Origin: SZUA-430 sp040080835
GTDB taxonomy: Bacteria; Pseudomonadota; Alphaproteobacteria; Micropepsales; Micropepsaceae
Length of the DNA: 64,000 bases
NCBI GenBank assembly: GCA_040080835.1
Contig: JBEBHP010000004.1
Coordinates: 186,001 to 250,000, forward strand
Direction of reading: 5' to 3'
This document shows positions 25,150-34,293 of this stretch, piece after piece. The notes below the pieces were generated by a model, which worked only from the letters and a program-made list of their open reading frames with translations, searched no databases and was not told the origin of the DNA. A program made the position numbers and the translations under genes. The first letter of the stretch is position 1, and each line of letters begins with the position of its first letter.

Positions 25150-27786
25150 TTAGCCAAGAGTCTTTTCGACGATCTCCAGCACATTTCGTGAAAGGCCCGA
25201 AGTCGCATTTATACGGGATAGCTGCGCTTTAATCAGAATTTGGCGCTTTGAGTCGAAGCGACGCCAGGTCTCAAACGCGCCGCAGAGCCGTGCTGCAACT
25301 TGTGGATTAATAGCATCGAGTCTCAGCACTGCATCTGCAAGGAACTGATACCCAGACCCGTCGGGCGCGTGAAAGCGCAGCTGGTTGCCCATTACAAACG
25401 CTCCAACAAGAGCCCGGACACGATTTGGGTTCTCAAAGTGGAATGCCTTGTGATTTGTAAGGGCTTTGACGTGTGAAAGGGTTTCGGGGTGCGACGACTG
25501 CGCCTGAAGTGTCAACCACTTGTCGATGACGAGCGGATTGGCCTGCCAATGATCGTAGAAGCTGTGCAGGGCGTTGTGCCGCTCGTCTCCGCTCATGTCT
25601 ATCAGTGGCGCGAGGCCTCCGATTTTATCGGTCATGTTGTCGCTTGATCGGAATTGCTCGAATGCCAGTGACCTGGTGTCGGGAGAATCCTCCGAAGTCA
25701 GATAACGAAGACAAAGGTTTCCAAGCGCCCTGCGGCCGGCGAATACTGCATCGGGAGAGTATGGCTCATTTGATTTGAGCGACTGATAGAGCTCGCCAAG
25801 CTTGGCCTTGTGGGCTTGTGCCAGCTTTTTGCGAAGCGTTTCCCGAGCGCGGTAGATGGCATCCGGGTCAGCTTCGTCAATGAACTGCGCGAGTTCCATC
25901 TCGGTAGGAAGCTGCAGGGCCATCGCCGTAAAGCCCGGATCCCTGCGCGCGTCCTGCAACAATTCACCGAAGGCTGCGACGAATGTTTCATCGACGGTTG
26001 GTGGCTTGCCCGCGTGTACTTCTGCGGTCATGCGGATCAAAAGTTCTGCCGAAAGCTTTTGTCCGGCTTCCCATCGATTGAAGGGGTCCGAGTCCTTGGC
26101 CATAAGAAACGCGCGTTCTGCCGACGTGTGTGCGGTTTCAAATTTTGCCGGAGCAGAAAAGCCCCGACCGATGGAGGCGACGACGGGTTCTGTCACGCCG
26201 CTGAACCGGAACGTTTGCCGGCTTTCCTTCAAGTTGAGTATGTGCGTCTTTTTCGCGCCCGCATCTGTCAGTGCGACGTCGAGATCTCTCCCGGATTTTT
26301 GACCCACCAAACCGACGGCAACGGGAATGTGCATTGGTTTCTTGTTGCTCTGACCCGGCGTGTTCGGCAAGATCTGTTCCAACGTCAGATCAAATGACTT
26401 CGATTGCGCGTCATACTTGCCGGATGCCTTGACGGTTGGCGTTCCGGACTGTGAATACCAGAGCTTGAACTGCCCCAGGTCGACGGCGTTTGTGTCTTCC
26501 ATCGCCTTGATGAAGTCATCGCAGGTCGCGGCCGTACCATCATGACGCGCAAAATAGAGATCCGATCCCTTTCGGAATCCTTCGTTCCCCAGGATCGTCT
26601 GCAGCATGTGGCAGAGTTCGGCGCCCTTTTCATAAACAGTCGCGGTGTAGAAATTGTCGATTGTTAGATATTCGTCTGGCCGAACTGGATGGGCGAGAGG
26701 CCCCGCGTCTTCCTGGAACTGGCGCATGCGCAGCGCGCGAACATCGCCAATGCGCTCAACTGCAGCCGACCGCATGTCTGCCGAGAATGCCTGGTCCCGG
26801 AAGACAGTGAAGCCTTCCTTGAGGGATAGCTGGAACCAGTCGCGGCAGGTGACGCGATTGCCGGACCAGTTGTGGAAGTATTCGTGACCGATGACCGCCT
26901 CGATCAGGTCATAGTCAATGTCAGTTGCGGTATCAGGGCGGGCAAGCACCAGCTTGTCGTTGAAAATGTTCAAGCCCTTGTTTTCCATGGCGCCGAAGTT
27001 GAATGCGCTCACGGCCACGATGTTGAAGACATCGAGGTCGTATTCCCGACCGAATTTGTCCTCGTCCCATTTCATTGAACGCTTGAGCGCGCCCATTGCA
27101 AAGCCGACTTTGTCTTCGTTTCCGTGCGTCACGTAGATTCCAAGTTTTACGCGACGCCCTGATGAGGTGACGAAACTGTCAGCGCTATGCGCAAGGTCCC
27201 CGGCTACAAGTGCGAAGAGGTACGAGGGCTTCGGAAATGGATCATCCCAGACGGCCATGTGGCGTCCGCCTGGAAGCGTTGAGTAGCCGGACGGATTGCC
27301 GTTGGAGAGCAGCACTGGAAATCGTGAGCGGTCGGCGATCATGCTGACGTGGTACACGGACATGTTGTCCGGGCGATCGTAGGAATATGTGATCCGCCGG
27401 AAACCTTCGGCTTCGCACTGCGTGCAGAACATGCCGTCAGACATGTAAAGGCCGGACAGGGCTGTGTTTGCCTTGGGGTTGATCTCGACCGTCGTGTCCA
27501 GCCGAAATCTGGCAGCGGGTGGATTCTTGATGATGAGCCGGTCTGGCGTCAGTTCGTAGGCGTCGGTTGAAAGTGTTCTTCCGTCGAGTTTGACATCCAG
27601 CAACTTGAGGTGTTGCCCATCGAGTTCCAGCGGACCACCATCAGATCCCTGACGTTCTACCTGAACAGCCGCGTAGACCCGCGTTGCGGTTTCATCGAGA
27701 TGAAATTCCAGTTCGGTCCTTGAAATGCGATATGGCGCCGGCTTGTAGTCCTTGCGCTGTACAGGCACTGGCTGTTCGGTTTTCAT
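25150..27786 (-). CDS. pepN: Aminopeptidase N (M1 family)
   Basis: A zinc metallo-aminopeptidase of 878 residues, near the 870 of E. coli PepN, cleaving N-terminal residues from peptides in the cytoplasm. Family marks are the exopeptidase motif FGAMENKGLNIFN, the zinc site HEYFHNWSGNRVTC with the distant Glu in SLKEGFTVFRDQ, and the catalytic Tyr region ATVYEKGAELCHML. I use the ATG one codon after a GTG. It is a stand-alone gene divergent from nothing obvious. Confidence 0.95.
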   Translation of the reverse strand: MKTEQPVPVQRKDYKPAPYRISRTELEFHLDETATRVYAAVQVERQGSDGGPLELDGQHLKLLDVKLDGRTLSTDAYELTPDRLIIKNPPAARFRLDTTVEINPKANTALSGLYMSDGMFCTQCEAEGFRRITYSYDRPDNMSVYHVSMIADRSRFPVLLSNGNPSGYSTLPGGRHMAVWDDPFPKPSYLFALVAGDLAHSADSFVTSSGRRVKLGIYVTHGNEDKVGFAMGALKRSMKWDEDKFGREYDLDVFNIVAVSAFNFGAMENKGLNIFNDKLVLARPDTATDIDYDLIEAVIGHEYFHNWSGNRVTCRDWFQLSLKEGFTVFRDQAFSADMRSAAVERIGDVRALRMRQFQEDAGPLAHPVRPDEYLTIDNFYTATVYEKGAELCHMLQTILGNEGFRKGSDLYFARHDGTAATCDDFIKAMEDTNAVDLGQFKLWYSQSGTPTVKASGKYDAQSKSFDLTLEQILPNTPGQSNKKPMHIPVAVGLVGQKSGRDLDVALTDAGAKKTHILNLKESRQTFRFSGVTEPVVASIGRGFSAPAKFETAHTSAERAFLMAKDSDPFNRWEAGQKLSAELLIRMTAEVHAGKPPTVDETFVAAFGELLQDARRDPGFTAMALQLPTEMELAQFIDEADPDAIYRARETLRKKLAQAHKAKLGELYQSLKSNEPYSPDAVFAGRRALGNLCLRYLTSEDSPDTRSLAFEQFRSSDNMTDKIGGLAPLIDMSGDERHNALHSFYDHWQANPLVIDKWLTLQAQSSHPETLSHVKALTNHKAFHFENPNRVRALVGAFVMGNQLRFHAPDGSGYQFLADAVLRLDAINPQVAARLCGAFETWRRFDSKRQILIKAQLSRINATSGLSRNVLEIVEKTLG

Positions 27787-27849
27787 CACGGTGCAACCTT
27801 GATTTTGCTACCGCGGGTTTTATTCGGTTCGTCCGGAATTCGATAGGGG

Positions 27850-28644
27850 TCATCGAAACATTGCGTTGAAATCAAAGTGAGGCCCGGCAAATGCGTCGAA
27901 TGTGCCACGTTCCGCGATCTGCGTTGCGGCCGCCTGAAACCCCCTCCACGCGGTGCGGGCAAGCGAGCCACCAACGCTGATTCTGCGGACGCCCAAGTCG
28001 GCGGCTTCCCTTACAGTGATCCATGGCCCACCAATCAGGTTCAGAGGCTTTGGAGCGACTGCGCGCACAATTGCTGCCACGTCTTCCTTTTTGCTCAGGC
28101 CCGGCGCAAAGAGACAGTCCGCACCGGCGGCGCTGAAGGCCTGCAGGCGGGCAATCGTTTCCGCGAGATCTGGTCTGCCGGCAATGAAGCCTTCAGTCCT
28201 CGCAGTGAGCAGAACCCTGGTTCCGGATCGGTCGATGGCGTTTCTTGCGGCCCGTATCCGGGCGATCGCAAATTCCGCGGGATAAAGTGGCTCTGGACTG
28301 TTTCTGGTGGAATCTTCGATGGATAGTCCAGCGATGCCGGTTTCGACGGCGCGAGAAACATTTTTCGCAACGTCTTCCGGTGCAACCGCCAGGGCGTCTT
28401 CAAAGTCGGCATTCACGGGGATGGATACCGCGCTCGCGATCGCTGCATAGTGAGAAAGCAATTGCTCCAGCGTCATTTTTGTGTCGGGACAACCCTGACT
28501 CCAGGCGAAGCCTGCGCTCGTGGTTGCAATCGCCTTAAAGCCAAGTGTTTCGAGATAGATGGCACTGCCGCGATCCCAGGGGTTTGGTATCACGAAGCAA
28601 CCGCTTTGATGCAGCGCGTGAAATGCGTCGATTTTTGATGACAT
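27850..28644 (-). CDS. Isocitrate lyase/PEP mutase family enzyme
   Basis: A 264-residue TIM barrel of the PEP mutase/isocitrate lyase superfamily. It shows FVIPNPWDRGSAIYLETLGFKAIATTSAGFAWSQG, VNADFEDAL (metal-binding acidic strand), GLSIEDSTR, and LLTARTEGFI. The usual active-site KKCGH of true isocitrate lyase is absent, as is normal in this small subfamily. Members cleave or rearrange small 2-oxo or carboxy-phosphono acids; the substrate here cannot be read. No pathway partner is adjacent. Confidence 0.85.
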   Translation of the reverse strand: MSSKIDAFHALHQSGCFVIPNPWDRGSAIYLETLGFKAIATTSAGFAWSQGCPDTKMTLEQLLSHYAAIASAVSIPVNADFEDALAVAPEDVAKNVSRAVETGIAGLSIEDSTRNSPEPLYPAEFAIARIRAARNAIDRSGTRVLLTARTEGFIAGRPDLAETIARLQAFSAAGADCLFAPGLSKKEDVAAIVRAVAPKPLNLIGGPWITVREAADLGVRRISVGGSLARTAWRGFQAAATQIAERGTFDAFAGPHFDFNAMFR

Positions 28645-28739
28645 CGGAGGCCCGTGAGTTGAACGCCCCGGATACTACACCGCTTCCGGCGAAATGACTT
28701 CCCGGATAGCGTATGCAATGCAAAAAAATTGCAGGCCTG

Positions 28740-29276
28740 CTATTGCTGAATTTCCTGGTCGACATAGCGCAGGATCGCTGCTGCTTCCTGGGCCAGTGAA
28801 ATAACTTCATGAGGTACATCCTCAGGCGCGATCTTCACGTGGTGGACCAGCGTGCGCAGAAGGGTAGCCATTTTGGGCGCGTTCGTGATCATGCGTGCCT
28901 GATACTCAATGCGATCGGGGTAGAGGTCGTATTCGGCTGCCGTGACGCGCCAGCCGCCCCAATCCGTTTCGGCGGTCACGATCGCCGGATGCGTTCCCGG
29001 ATATGGATGGCTGGAACATTCCTCGGCGGCTTTCCACTTGTTTCGCGCCCGAATGATGCGCCACTGCTCCGCCGAGTTCGCAATCGGCGTGTGTTCAGCC
29101 GTGTCGCCCTGAAGCTCTTCGCCTAAGAAGTCGCGGCCCAATCCTACGTCGTAGAAGACGCGCAAGGGCTCGTCGATGCCCTTGGCCCATTGCGGCATGA
29201 CTTTGTCGACAGTGGCCCATGTTCCCACGGTCTTCACGTAGACGCGCTGGTTCTTATGAAATTGAGCTTTCGCCAT
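28740..29276 (-). CDS. Conserved hypothetical protein
   Basis: I do not recognise this 178-residue soluble protein. It begins MAKAQFHKNQRVYVKTVGTWATVDKVMPQWAKG and has KVMPQWAKGIDEPLRVFYD, then WRVTAAEYDLYPDRIEYQARMI and a helical C-terminus. The first ~50 residues look like a small SH3-type barrel (VYVKTVGTWATVDKV). There is no signal peptide or membrane segment. I chose the second in-frame Met because the first ten residues are unlike the rest. It lies alone between the lyase and the RND pump. Confidence 0.7.
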   Translation of the reverse strand: MAKAQFHKNQRVYVKTVGTWATVDKVMPQWAKGIDEPLRVFYDVGLGRDFLGEELQGDTAEHTPIANSAEQWRIIRARNKWKAAEECSSHPYPGTHPAIVTAETDWGGWRVTAAEYDLYPDRIEYQARMITNAPKMATLLRTLVHHVKIAPEDVPHEVISLAQEAAAILRYVDQEIQQ

Positions 29277-29353
29277 CCCCACACCTTCGAAGCAAATCGG
29301 CTTCACTTTCTGGGTCCATCGTGCAGCGCGGGGGCTTAAAGGTGGTTTAATTC

Positions 29354-32300
29354 CTAGTCGGGTACTGGTGCGGGCTGGCGTTTCATTCCGGGAATTTTAC
29401 CTAACAAACCCTGAAACCCGACATATGAGTCGGCCATCAGGGTGTATGCCACGGGAACAATGAACAGCGTCAGCGCCGTCGAGGAGATAATTCCACCCAT
29501 CATCAATACGCCCATGCCGTTGCGGAATTCTGCGCCCTGGCTTGATGAAATGGCGACGGGAATCATTCCAAACACGGTCGCGAGCTGGGTCATCAGAACG
29601 GGTCGCATGCGTCGAGGTCCTGCTTCTTCGATGGCGTCCCGGGCTGAGAGGCCACGGTTTTCGCGGGCTGTGTTGGCGTAGTCGACGAGCAGAATTCCGT
29701 TCTTCATCACAAGGCCCATGAGCGCCACCATGCCGATCTGCGCGAACATCGTGAGCGACATGCCGCTCAGCCACAGAGCGGCGAATGCGCCGACGAACGA
29801 CAGCGGTGCGGTAAGCATGATGATCGCGGGCTGGGAGAAGCTGTTGAACTGGCTTGCAAGGATCATGTAGAGCGCGATGAGCGCCAGCATGAAGGCAAAT
29901 CCAATTGCCTGCGCCGCTTCCTTCATGCGTTCAGCCTGGCCGACGAATGTGCCCTTGTAGCCTGGTGGCAAGCCAATTTTCGTGACGATCTTCTGCATCT
30001 CGTCGGTTGCCGTGCCCAAGGCAACGCCGGGCGGCGTGTTTGCCATGACAGTGATGGTGCGGGCACGATTGCGCCTGTCGACCTGTGCGGGACTCTCTTC
30101 GATGTTGAACGAGGCGATGCTGGCCAGGTCAACGAGGCCTCCATTGGTGCTGCGGACCTGTATCTGGGACAGTTTGGAGGGGTCGTTTCGCTGGCTCTCT
30201 TCGAGCCGTACGCGGACATCATAGCGGTTCCCAAACTCTTCATACGTGCCGGCATCTATGCCGCCGATCATCGAGCGAATGGTGGTGGCGAGCGGACGAA
30301 TGGCTGTGCCGAGATCTGCGGCGCGGCTGCGGTCGATACGCACCTGGACTTCAGGCTTGCCGGTTTCGTAGGACGAGCGGACGTCGGTGAATGTCGACTT
30401 CTCGGTGTGCATTGCCGCAACGATCGCGTCAGATTTCCCGCGCAGGACATCAAGCGACGGTCCCTGCAGCGAATAGGTGATGGCCACGTTGAAACTTGAG
30501 TTGCCGCCGATCCAGGGCACTTCGGTCGCTTCAATGTGGGTTGCTTCGGGAACCGCCTTTGCCAGAACGGCGCGGGCCTTCTGCATGATCAAAAACTGGT
30601 CTTCGGACCGGTCGCGCTTTGGCGTGAGGCCTGCATAGATGCTGATCCGGTTGATACGCGCCTGCGTGCCGCTACCGATGGTGAGAAACACGGTTTTGAC
30701 GTCAGGCATTGCGAGTAGTGCCTTGCTGATACGCGCACTGACATCTTTTGCGTTGGCGATTCCGGTTCCAAATGGAAGGTCAACCTGTCCGAGGAATTCA
30801 GAGCGGTCTGCCTTTGCCTGAAAATCGAAAGGTATGCCGCGTGCCAAGGCCATGCCGCCAACGATGAACGCAGCGCCAGCGCCAAGCACCAGCCAGCGAT
30901 GGGCCAGCGCCCAGTGCAATGCGCGCCGATATGCCTCTTCAAGGCCGCGGTGAGCATTTTCGAAGCGCTGTGCGAACGGCCCCAGGTGCAGCTTGCTGAG
31001 AAATTTTGAACAAAGGGCAGGAGTCAGTGTCAGTGATACCAGAAGTGACACAAGGACCGAGAACACGATCGCCAGCCCGTAGTGGTAAAAAAAGCGACCG
31101 ATGATGCCATCCATGAAAGCAATGGGAATGAACACGGCGACGACCGCCCAGGTGCCTGCCATGACAGCAACGCCGACCTCTGCCGTGCCTTTTGATGCAG
31201 CTTCGTCGGCTGGCAGTCCGTCCTCGAGCTTTCTGTGAACGCTTTCCAGCACCACGATTGCGTCATCGACGAGAAGACCCACTGCGACTGAAAATGCCAT
31301 CAGGGTCAGGTTGTTCAGCGTGAAGCCTGCAATGTAAAACGCAAAGAACGTGGCAATCAGAGACGTCGGCATTGCGACGGCCACGATGATGGTGGCGCGG
31401 AAGTCCAGCAGGAACGCCATGGTAATGATGATGACCAGGCACACGCCCAGCATGATGTCGAACCCGACGTCGCGGATTGAGTCGGCGATGAAAAGGGACG
31501 TGTCGCGCGCCAAAACCATGTTGACGCCGGCCGGAAGCAGCGCACGAATGTTTTCGATTTCAGCCTTGATCGCCCTGGCGACCTCAAGCGTGTTCTGACC
31601 CGACTGACGCCGGATTTCGAGCGAGATGCCAGGCTTGCCGTTCAGGGTTGCGAATGTGCGTTCGTCTTCTGCACCATCTTCAATGCGGGCGACATCACCG
31701 AGCAAAGTCGGGAGAGCGAGCTGGCGGAATGCAACCACGATACCCTTGAAGTCTTCGACGCGTTTGACTTCGCCCTTGGTCTTGACACCAAATTCGGATC
31801 GTTCGCCGGAGATTTCCAGGTTGCCGCCCGGGATGTCAGCGTTTTCGCGTCGGAGCGCGCTGACCACATCGTCTGCTGTCACGTTGTACGCGCGGAGCTT
31901 GTCGGAATCGAGCCAGATGCGGATCTGGCGCTTGCGTCCGCCGAGGATAACGACCTGGCCCACGCCTTCAATGCGCTGCAGACGTTCCTTCACGACCTTG
32001 TCTGCAAACTCGGTCAGGTCGCGCGTGGACATGTCGCCGGAGAGCATGACCGACAGAATGGGTTCAGCGTCCGGGTCGATCTTCTGGATAATGGGCTGTT
32101 CAGCGTCCTGGGGCAGATCCCGGATCGCAAGGTTGACCTTGTCACGGACGTCCTGGGCCTTCACGTCGCCGTTCTCGTTCAACCCGAACTCGATCATGAT
32201 CTGCGACGCGCCCTCGAAACTCTGCGAGGTCAGCGACTTGATGCCGGAGATCGTGTTGACCTGGCCTTCGATGGTGTCGGTCACGTCGGTTTCAATGGCG

Positions 32301-32470
32301 TCCGGGCTTGCACCCTCGAGCACCGTCTGGACCGTCACATAGGGGAATTCAACGCGGGGAAACAGGTCAACGCCGATCCGCTGCAGCGACACCCAGCCCA
32401 GCGCGACGAGTGCGCCGATCAGCATGACGGCAAGCACTGGCCTGCGAATTGATAGATCTGAGATCCACAT
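29354..32470 (-). CDS. RND multidrug efflux pump, HAE1/AcrB type
   Basis: Proton-driven inner-membrane exporter of 1038 residues. It begins MWISDLSIRRPVLAVMLIGALVALG, and has the twelve-TM, two-large-loop plan. The motif GLLVDDAIVVLESVHRKLEDG carries the conserved Asp pair of the proton path, and ATVFGMIPVAISSSQGAEFRNGMG is the second-half RND motif. It is 15 bp after its adaptor gene. No outer-membrane TolC is adjacent. It is divergent from the MarR gene, with a palindrome between them, so it is probably induced by a MarR ligand. Confidence 0.94.
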   Translation of the reverse strand: MWISDLSIRRPVLAVMLIGALVALGWVSLQRIGVDLFPRVEFPYVTVQTVLEGASPDAIETDVTDTIEGQVNTISGIKSLTSQSFEGASQIMIEFGLNENGDVKAQDVRDKVNLAIRDLPQDAEQPIIQKIDPDAEPILSVMLSGDMSTRDLTEFADKVVKERLQRIEGVGQVVILGGRKRQIRIWLDSDKLRAYNVTADDVVSALRRENADIPGGNLEISGERSEFGVKTKGEVKRVEDFKGIVVAFRQLALPTLLGDVARIEDGAEDERTFATLNGKPGISLEIRRQSGQNTLEVARAIKAEIENIRALLPAGVNMVLARDTSLFIADSIRDVGFDIMLGVCLVIIITMAFLLDFRATIIVAVAMPTSLIATFFAFYIAGFTLNNLTLMAFSVAVGLLVDDAIVVLESVHRKLEDGLPADEAASKGTAEVGVAVMAGTWAVVAVFIPIAFMDGIIGRFFYHYGLAIVFSVLVSLLVSLTLTPALCSKFLSKLHLGPFAQRFENAHRGLEEAYRRALHWALAHRWLVLGAGAAFIVGGMALARGIPFDFQAKADRSEFLGQVDLPFGTGIANAKDVSARISKALLAMPDVKTVFLTIGSGTQARINRISIYAGLTPKRDRSEDQFLIMQKARAVLAKAVPEATHIEATEVPWIGGNSSFNVAITYSLQGPSLDVLRGKSDAIVAAMHTEKSTFTDVRSSYETGKPEVQVRIDRSRAADLGTAIRPLATTIRSMIGGIDAGTYEEFGNRYDVRVRLEESQRNDPSKLSQIQVRSTNGGLVDLASIASFNIEESPAQVDRRNRARTITVMANTPPGVALGTATDEMQKIVTKIGLPPGYKGTFVGQAERMKEAAQAIGFAFMLALIALYMILASQFNSFSQPAIIMLTAPLSFVGAFAALWLSGMSLTMFAQIGMVALMGLVMKNGILLVDYANTARENRGLSARDAIEEAGPRRMRPVLMTQLATVFGMIPVAISSSQGAEFRNGMGVLMMGGIISSTALTLFIVPVAYTLMADSYVGFQGLLGKIPGMKRQPAPVPD

Positions 32471-32485
32471 TATGTTTGACCGGGA

Positions 32486-33637
32486 CTAGAGTTGTGCCTG
32501 GGTTGGGGCTTTGTCGGCAGCGGGCGGCTTTTCAAACTTAATGGGAATGCCGTCGACAAGCTGTGGCAGGTTGGGACCCGCAAGCAACTCGGTTCCTTCG
32601 GGAACATTGCTCAGGATCTCCATACGCTCGCCATCAAGTTCACGGGTTGAGAGTTTGATTTTTTTTGCCTTGCCATTGTCGTTGATGAACGCAAAGCGGC
32701 CGCCTTCCGAGCCCAGAATGGAGCGACGGTCGGCGACCAGCGCCGGTCGCGCGTCAGGAATGAGTTCGACCTTGGTGTAGAGACCTGGAAGGATCTTGTA
32801 TCCGGGGTTGGGAACCGATAAGCGCACTTCGACGCCGCGAGACTTGTAGTCGACGCCGTAGTTGATGACGGCGACTTTCGCCTCGACCGGCTTTTCCACC
32901 CCGTCGATGTAAATGCGGCCAATCATGCCGAGTTTCAGCTGACCGAAATAGGTACTGGGCGCGACGACAATTGCAGCGAGTGGATCGATGTCCATGATCT
33001 GGACGACGCCACTGGCGCCGCCGGGCATGCCGCCGAAGCGCGTTGCCATGAAGCGGCCTTCGTAGACGTCCTTGCGGGAGATAACGCCGCGGTAAGGTGC
33101 GCGAACGATGGTATCCGAAAGCAACTGCCTTGCCTGTGCAAGCTTTGCCTCCCAGACTCCAAGCTGGGCCGCAGCGACGGCGGCGCCAGTCTTCGTCGTG
33201 TCCATGCGTGACTGGCTGACCCAGCCGCCGGTCTTCAACGAAGTCTGGCGTGTATATTCGTTTCTGGCATTCGTCTGCTGCGCGCGCGCGAGTGCGACCT
33301 GGCTTTCGAGTTCGCGGATTTGCAGGCGCGTATCCACATCGCGTGTCTGGAACAACGGGTCGCCCTTGTTCACGCGGCTTCCAACACCAACCCAGACCTG
33401 CTGAATGATGCCGTCAACCGAAGGACCTATGTCAGTCTGGCGGGATGGTGTCAGCGATCCTGTTGCCAGAATTGGTGTGGAGACGTCGGCTCTGGTGACC
33501 TTGGTTGTGGTTACGACAACAGCCTCTATGGCCTGCTCCTTGCTGACATCGGTCGCCGCCTCTTTCTTGCCGCAAGCCGTCAGGCTCAGCGCCACACAGG
33601 ACAGTAAAGTCAGCGCAAGGAGCTTTGGACCATTCAT
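32486..33637 (-). CDS. RND efflux periplasmic adaptor lipoprotein
   Basis: A 383-residue membrane fusion protein. The N-terminus MNGPKLLALTLLSCVALSLTACGKK carries a lipobox (LTAC), so it is anchored to the inner membrane through lipid. It has a lipoyl half (DIGPSVDGIIQQVWVGVGSRVNKGDPLFQ), a helical hairpin (LESQVALARAQQTNARNEYTRQ), the second lipoyl half (VRAPYRGVISRKDVYEGRFM) and a beta-barrel. It links the RND pump to an outer-membrane channel. First gene of the pump operon. Confidence 0.93.
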   Translation of the reverse strand: MNGPKLLALTLLSCVALSLTACGKKEAATDVSKEQAIEAVVVTTTKVTRADVSTPILATGSLTPSRQTDIGPSVDGIIQQVWVGVGSRVNKGDPLFQTRDVDTRLQIRELESQVALARAQQTNARNEYTRQTSLKTGGWVSQSRMDTTKTGAAVAAAQLGVWEAKLAQARQLLSDTIVRAPYRGVISRKDVYEGRFMATRFGGMPGGASGVVQIMDIDPLAAIVVAPSTYFGQLKLGMIGRIYIDGVEKPVEAKVAVINYGVDYKSRGVEVRLSVPNPGYKILPGLYTKVELIPDARPALVADRRSILGSEGGRFAFINDNGKAKKIKLSTRELDGERMEILSNVPEGTELLAGPNLPQLVDGIPIKFEKPPAADKAPTQAQL

Positions 33638-33664
33638 CGCAGATATGCCTGTTGACGATTGAGT

Positions 33665-33682
33665 TAGTATACATGGATACTA
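33665..33682. promoter_or_regulatory. Candidate MarR operator
   Basis: TAGTAT-ACATGG-ATACTA is a perfect 6-bp inverted repeat with a 6-bp spacer. It lies between the divergent adaptor and MarR genes, about 30 bp before the adaptor ATG and 40 bp before the regulator start, in an AT-rich patch that can hold both promoters. MarR dimers bind 16-20-bp palindromes of this kind, so autoregulation and pump repression are likely. Confidence 0.75.
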
Positions 33683-33723
33683 TATACGTCGATACGAATT
33701 GGCGATAGTGGAGCATTTGCGCG

Positions 33724-34251
33724 TTGAGTGAGACAAATTTGACCTCTGAACGGCCAAAACCGGTCGCCGGGAAAGCGCCCAGACGCTCAAGCAAGGCCTT
33801 GGACTGGCGCGCGGCACTGGAGACCGAGGCGAAGCTCAGTTGGCTGTTCGTCGATATTCACCGCCTGTTTAGCAAGGACTTCGAGGCCCGAACCAAGGCG
33901 CTGGGGATGACACGCGTCCAGTGGCGGGTGCTATTTACGGTTGACCGCATCCAGGGCGGGTTGAGCCAGACGGAACTCGCGGACATCACAGAGATGGAAA
34001 AGGCGCCGCTGGGTAAAATACTGGACCGGCTGGAAGAGGGCGGTTGGATCATCCGCAAGAACCATCCGACAGATCGGCGTGCCCGGCTGGTTTACGCTAC
34101 GTCAAAGATTGAGAAGTACGCCGACCGTCTCGCACAAGCAGCAAAAGCTACATTTGCGCAAATGTTGCAAGGTGTGCGACAGAGTGAAGTTAGAGAGTTG
34201 ATTGCGCGGCTCGAGAAGCTCAAGCGCAATCTCGGCGGCGCGGACGACTAG
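33724..34251 (+). CDS. MarR family transcriptional regulator
   Basis: A 175-residue winged-helix regulator. The core reads LGMTRVQWRVLFTVDRIQGGLSQTELADITEMEKAPLGKILDRLEEGGWIIRKNHPTDRRARLVYAT, the classical MarR DNA-binding region with the DxR wing. The first 35 residues are an unstructured basic extension. The start is TTG, after a GGAG at suitable spacing; no ATG is available nearby. It probably represses the divergent RND pump and may also read into the acyl-CoA dehydrogenase genes that begin 42 bp downstream. Confidence 0.92.
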   Translation: MSETNLTSERPKPVAGKAPRRSSKALDWRAALETEAKLSWLFVDIHRLFSKDFEARTKALGMTRVQWRVLFTVDRIQGGLSQTELADITEMEKAPLGKILDRLEEGGWIIRKNHPTDRRARLVYATSKIEKYADRLAQAAKATFAQMLQGVRQSEVRELIARLEKLKRNLGGADD

Positions 34252-34293
34252 GCATCATTGCGCCGCTTCAGAGTTCCAACTTTGAGGGCGACA

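Noticed and set aside
28690..28739. Terminator after the conserved hypothetical gene
   Set aside because: GCAGGCCTGC followed by a T run is self-complementary but leaves no room for a stable loop, so I do not list it.
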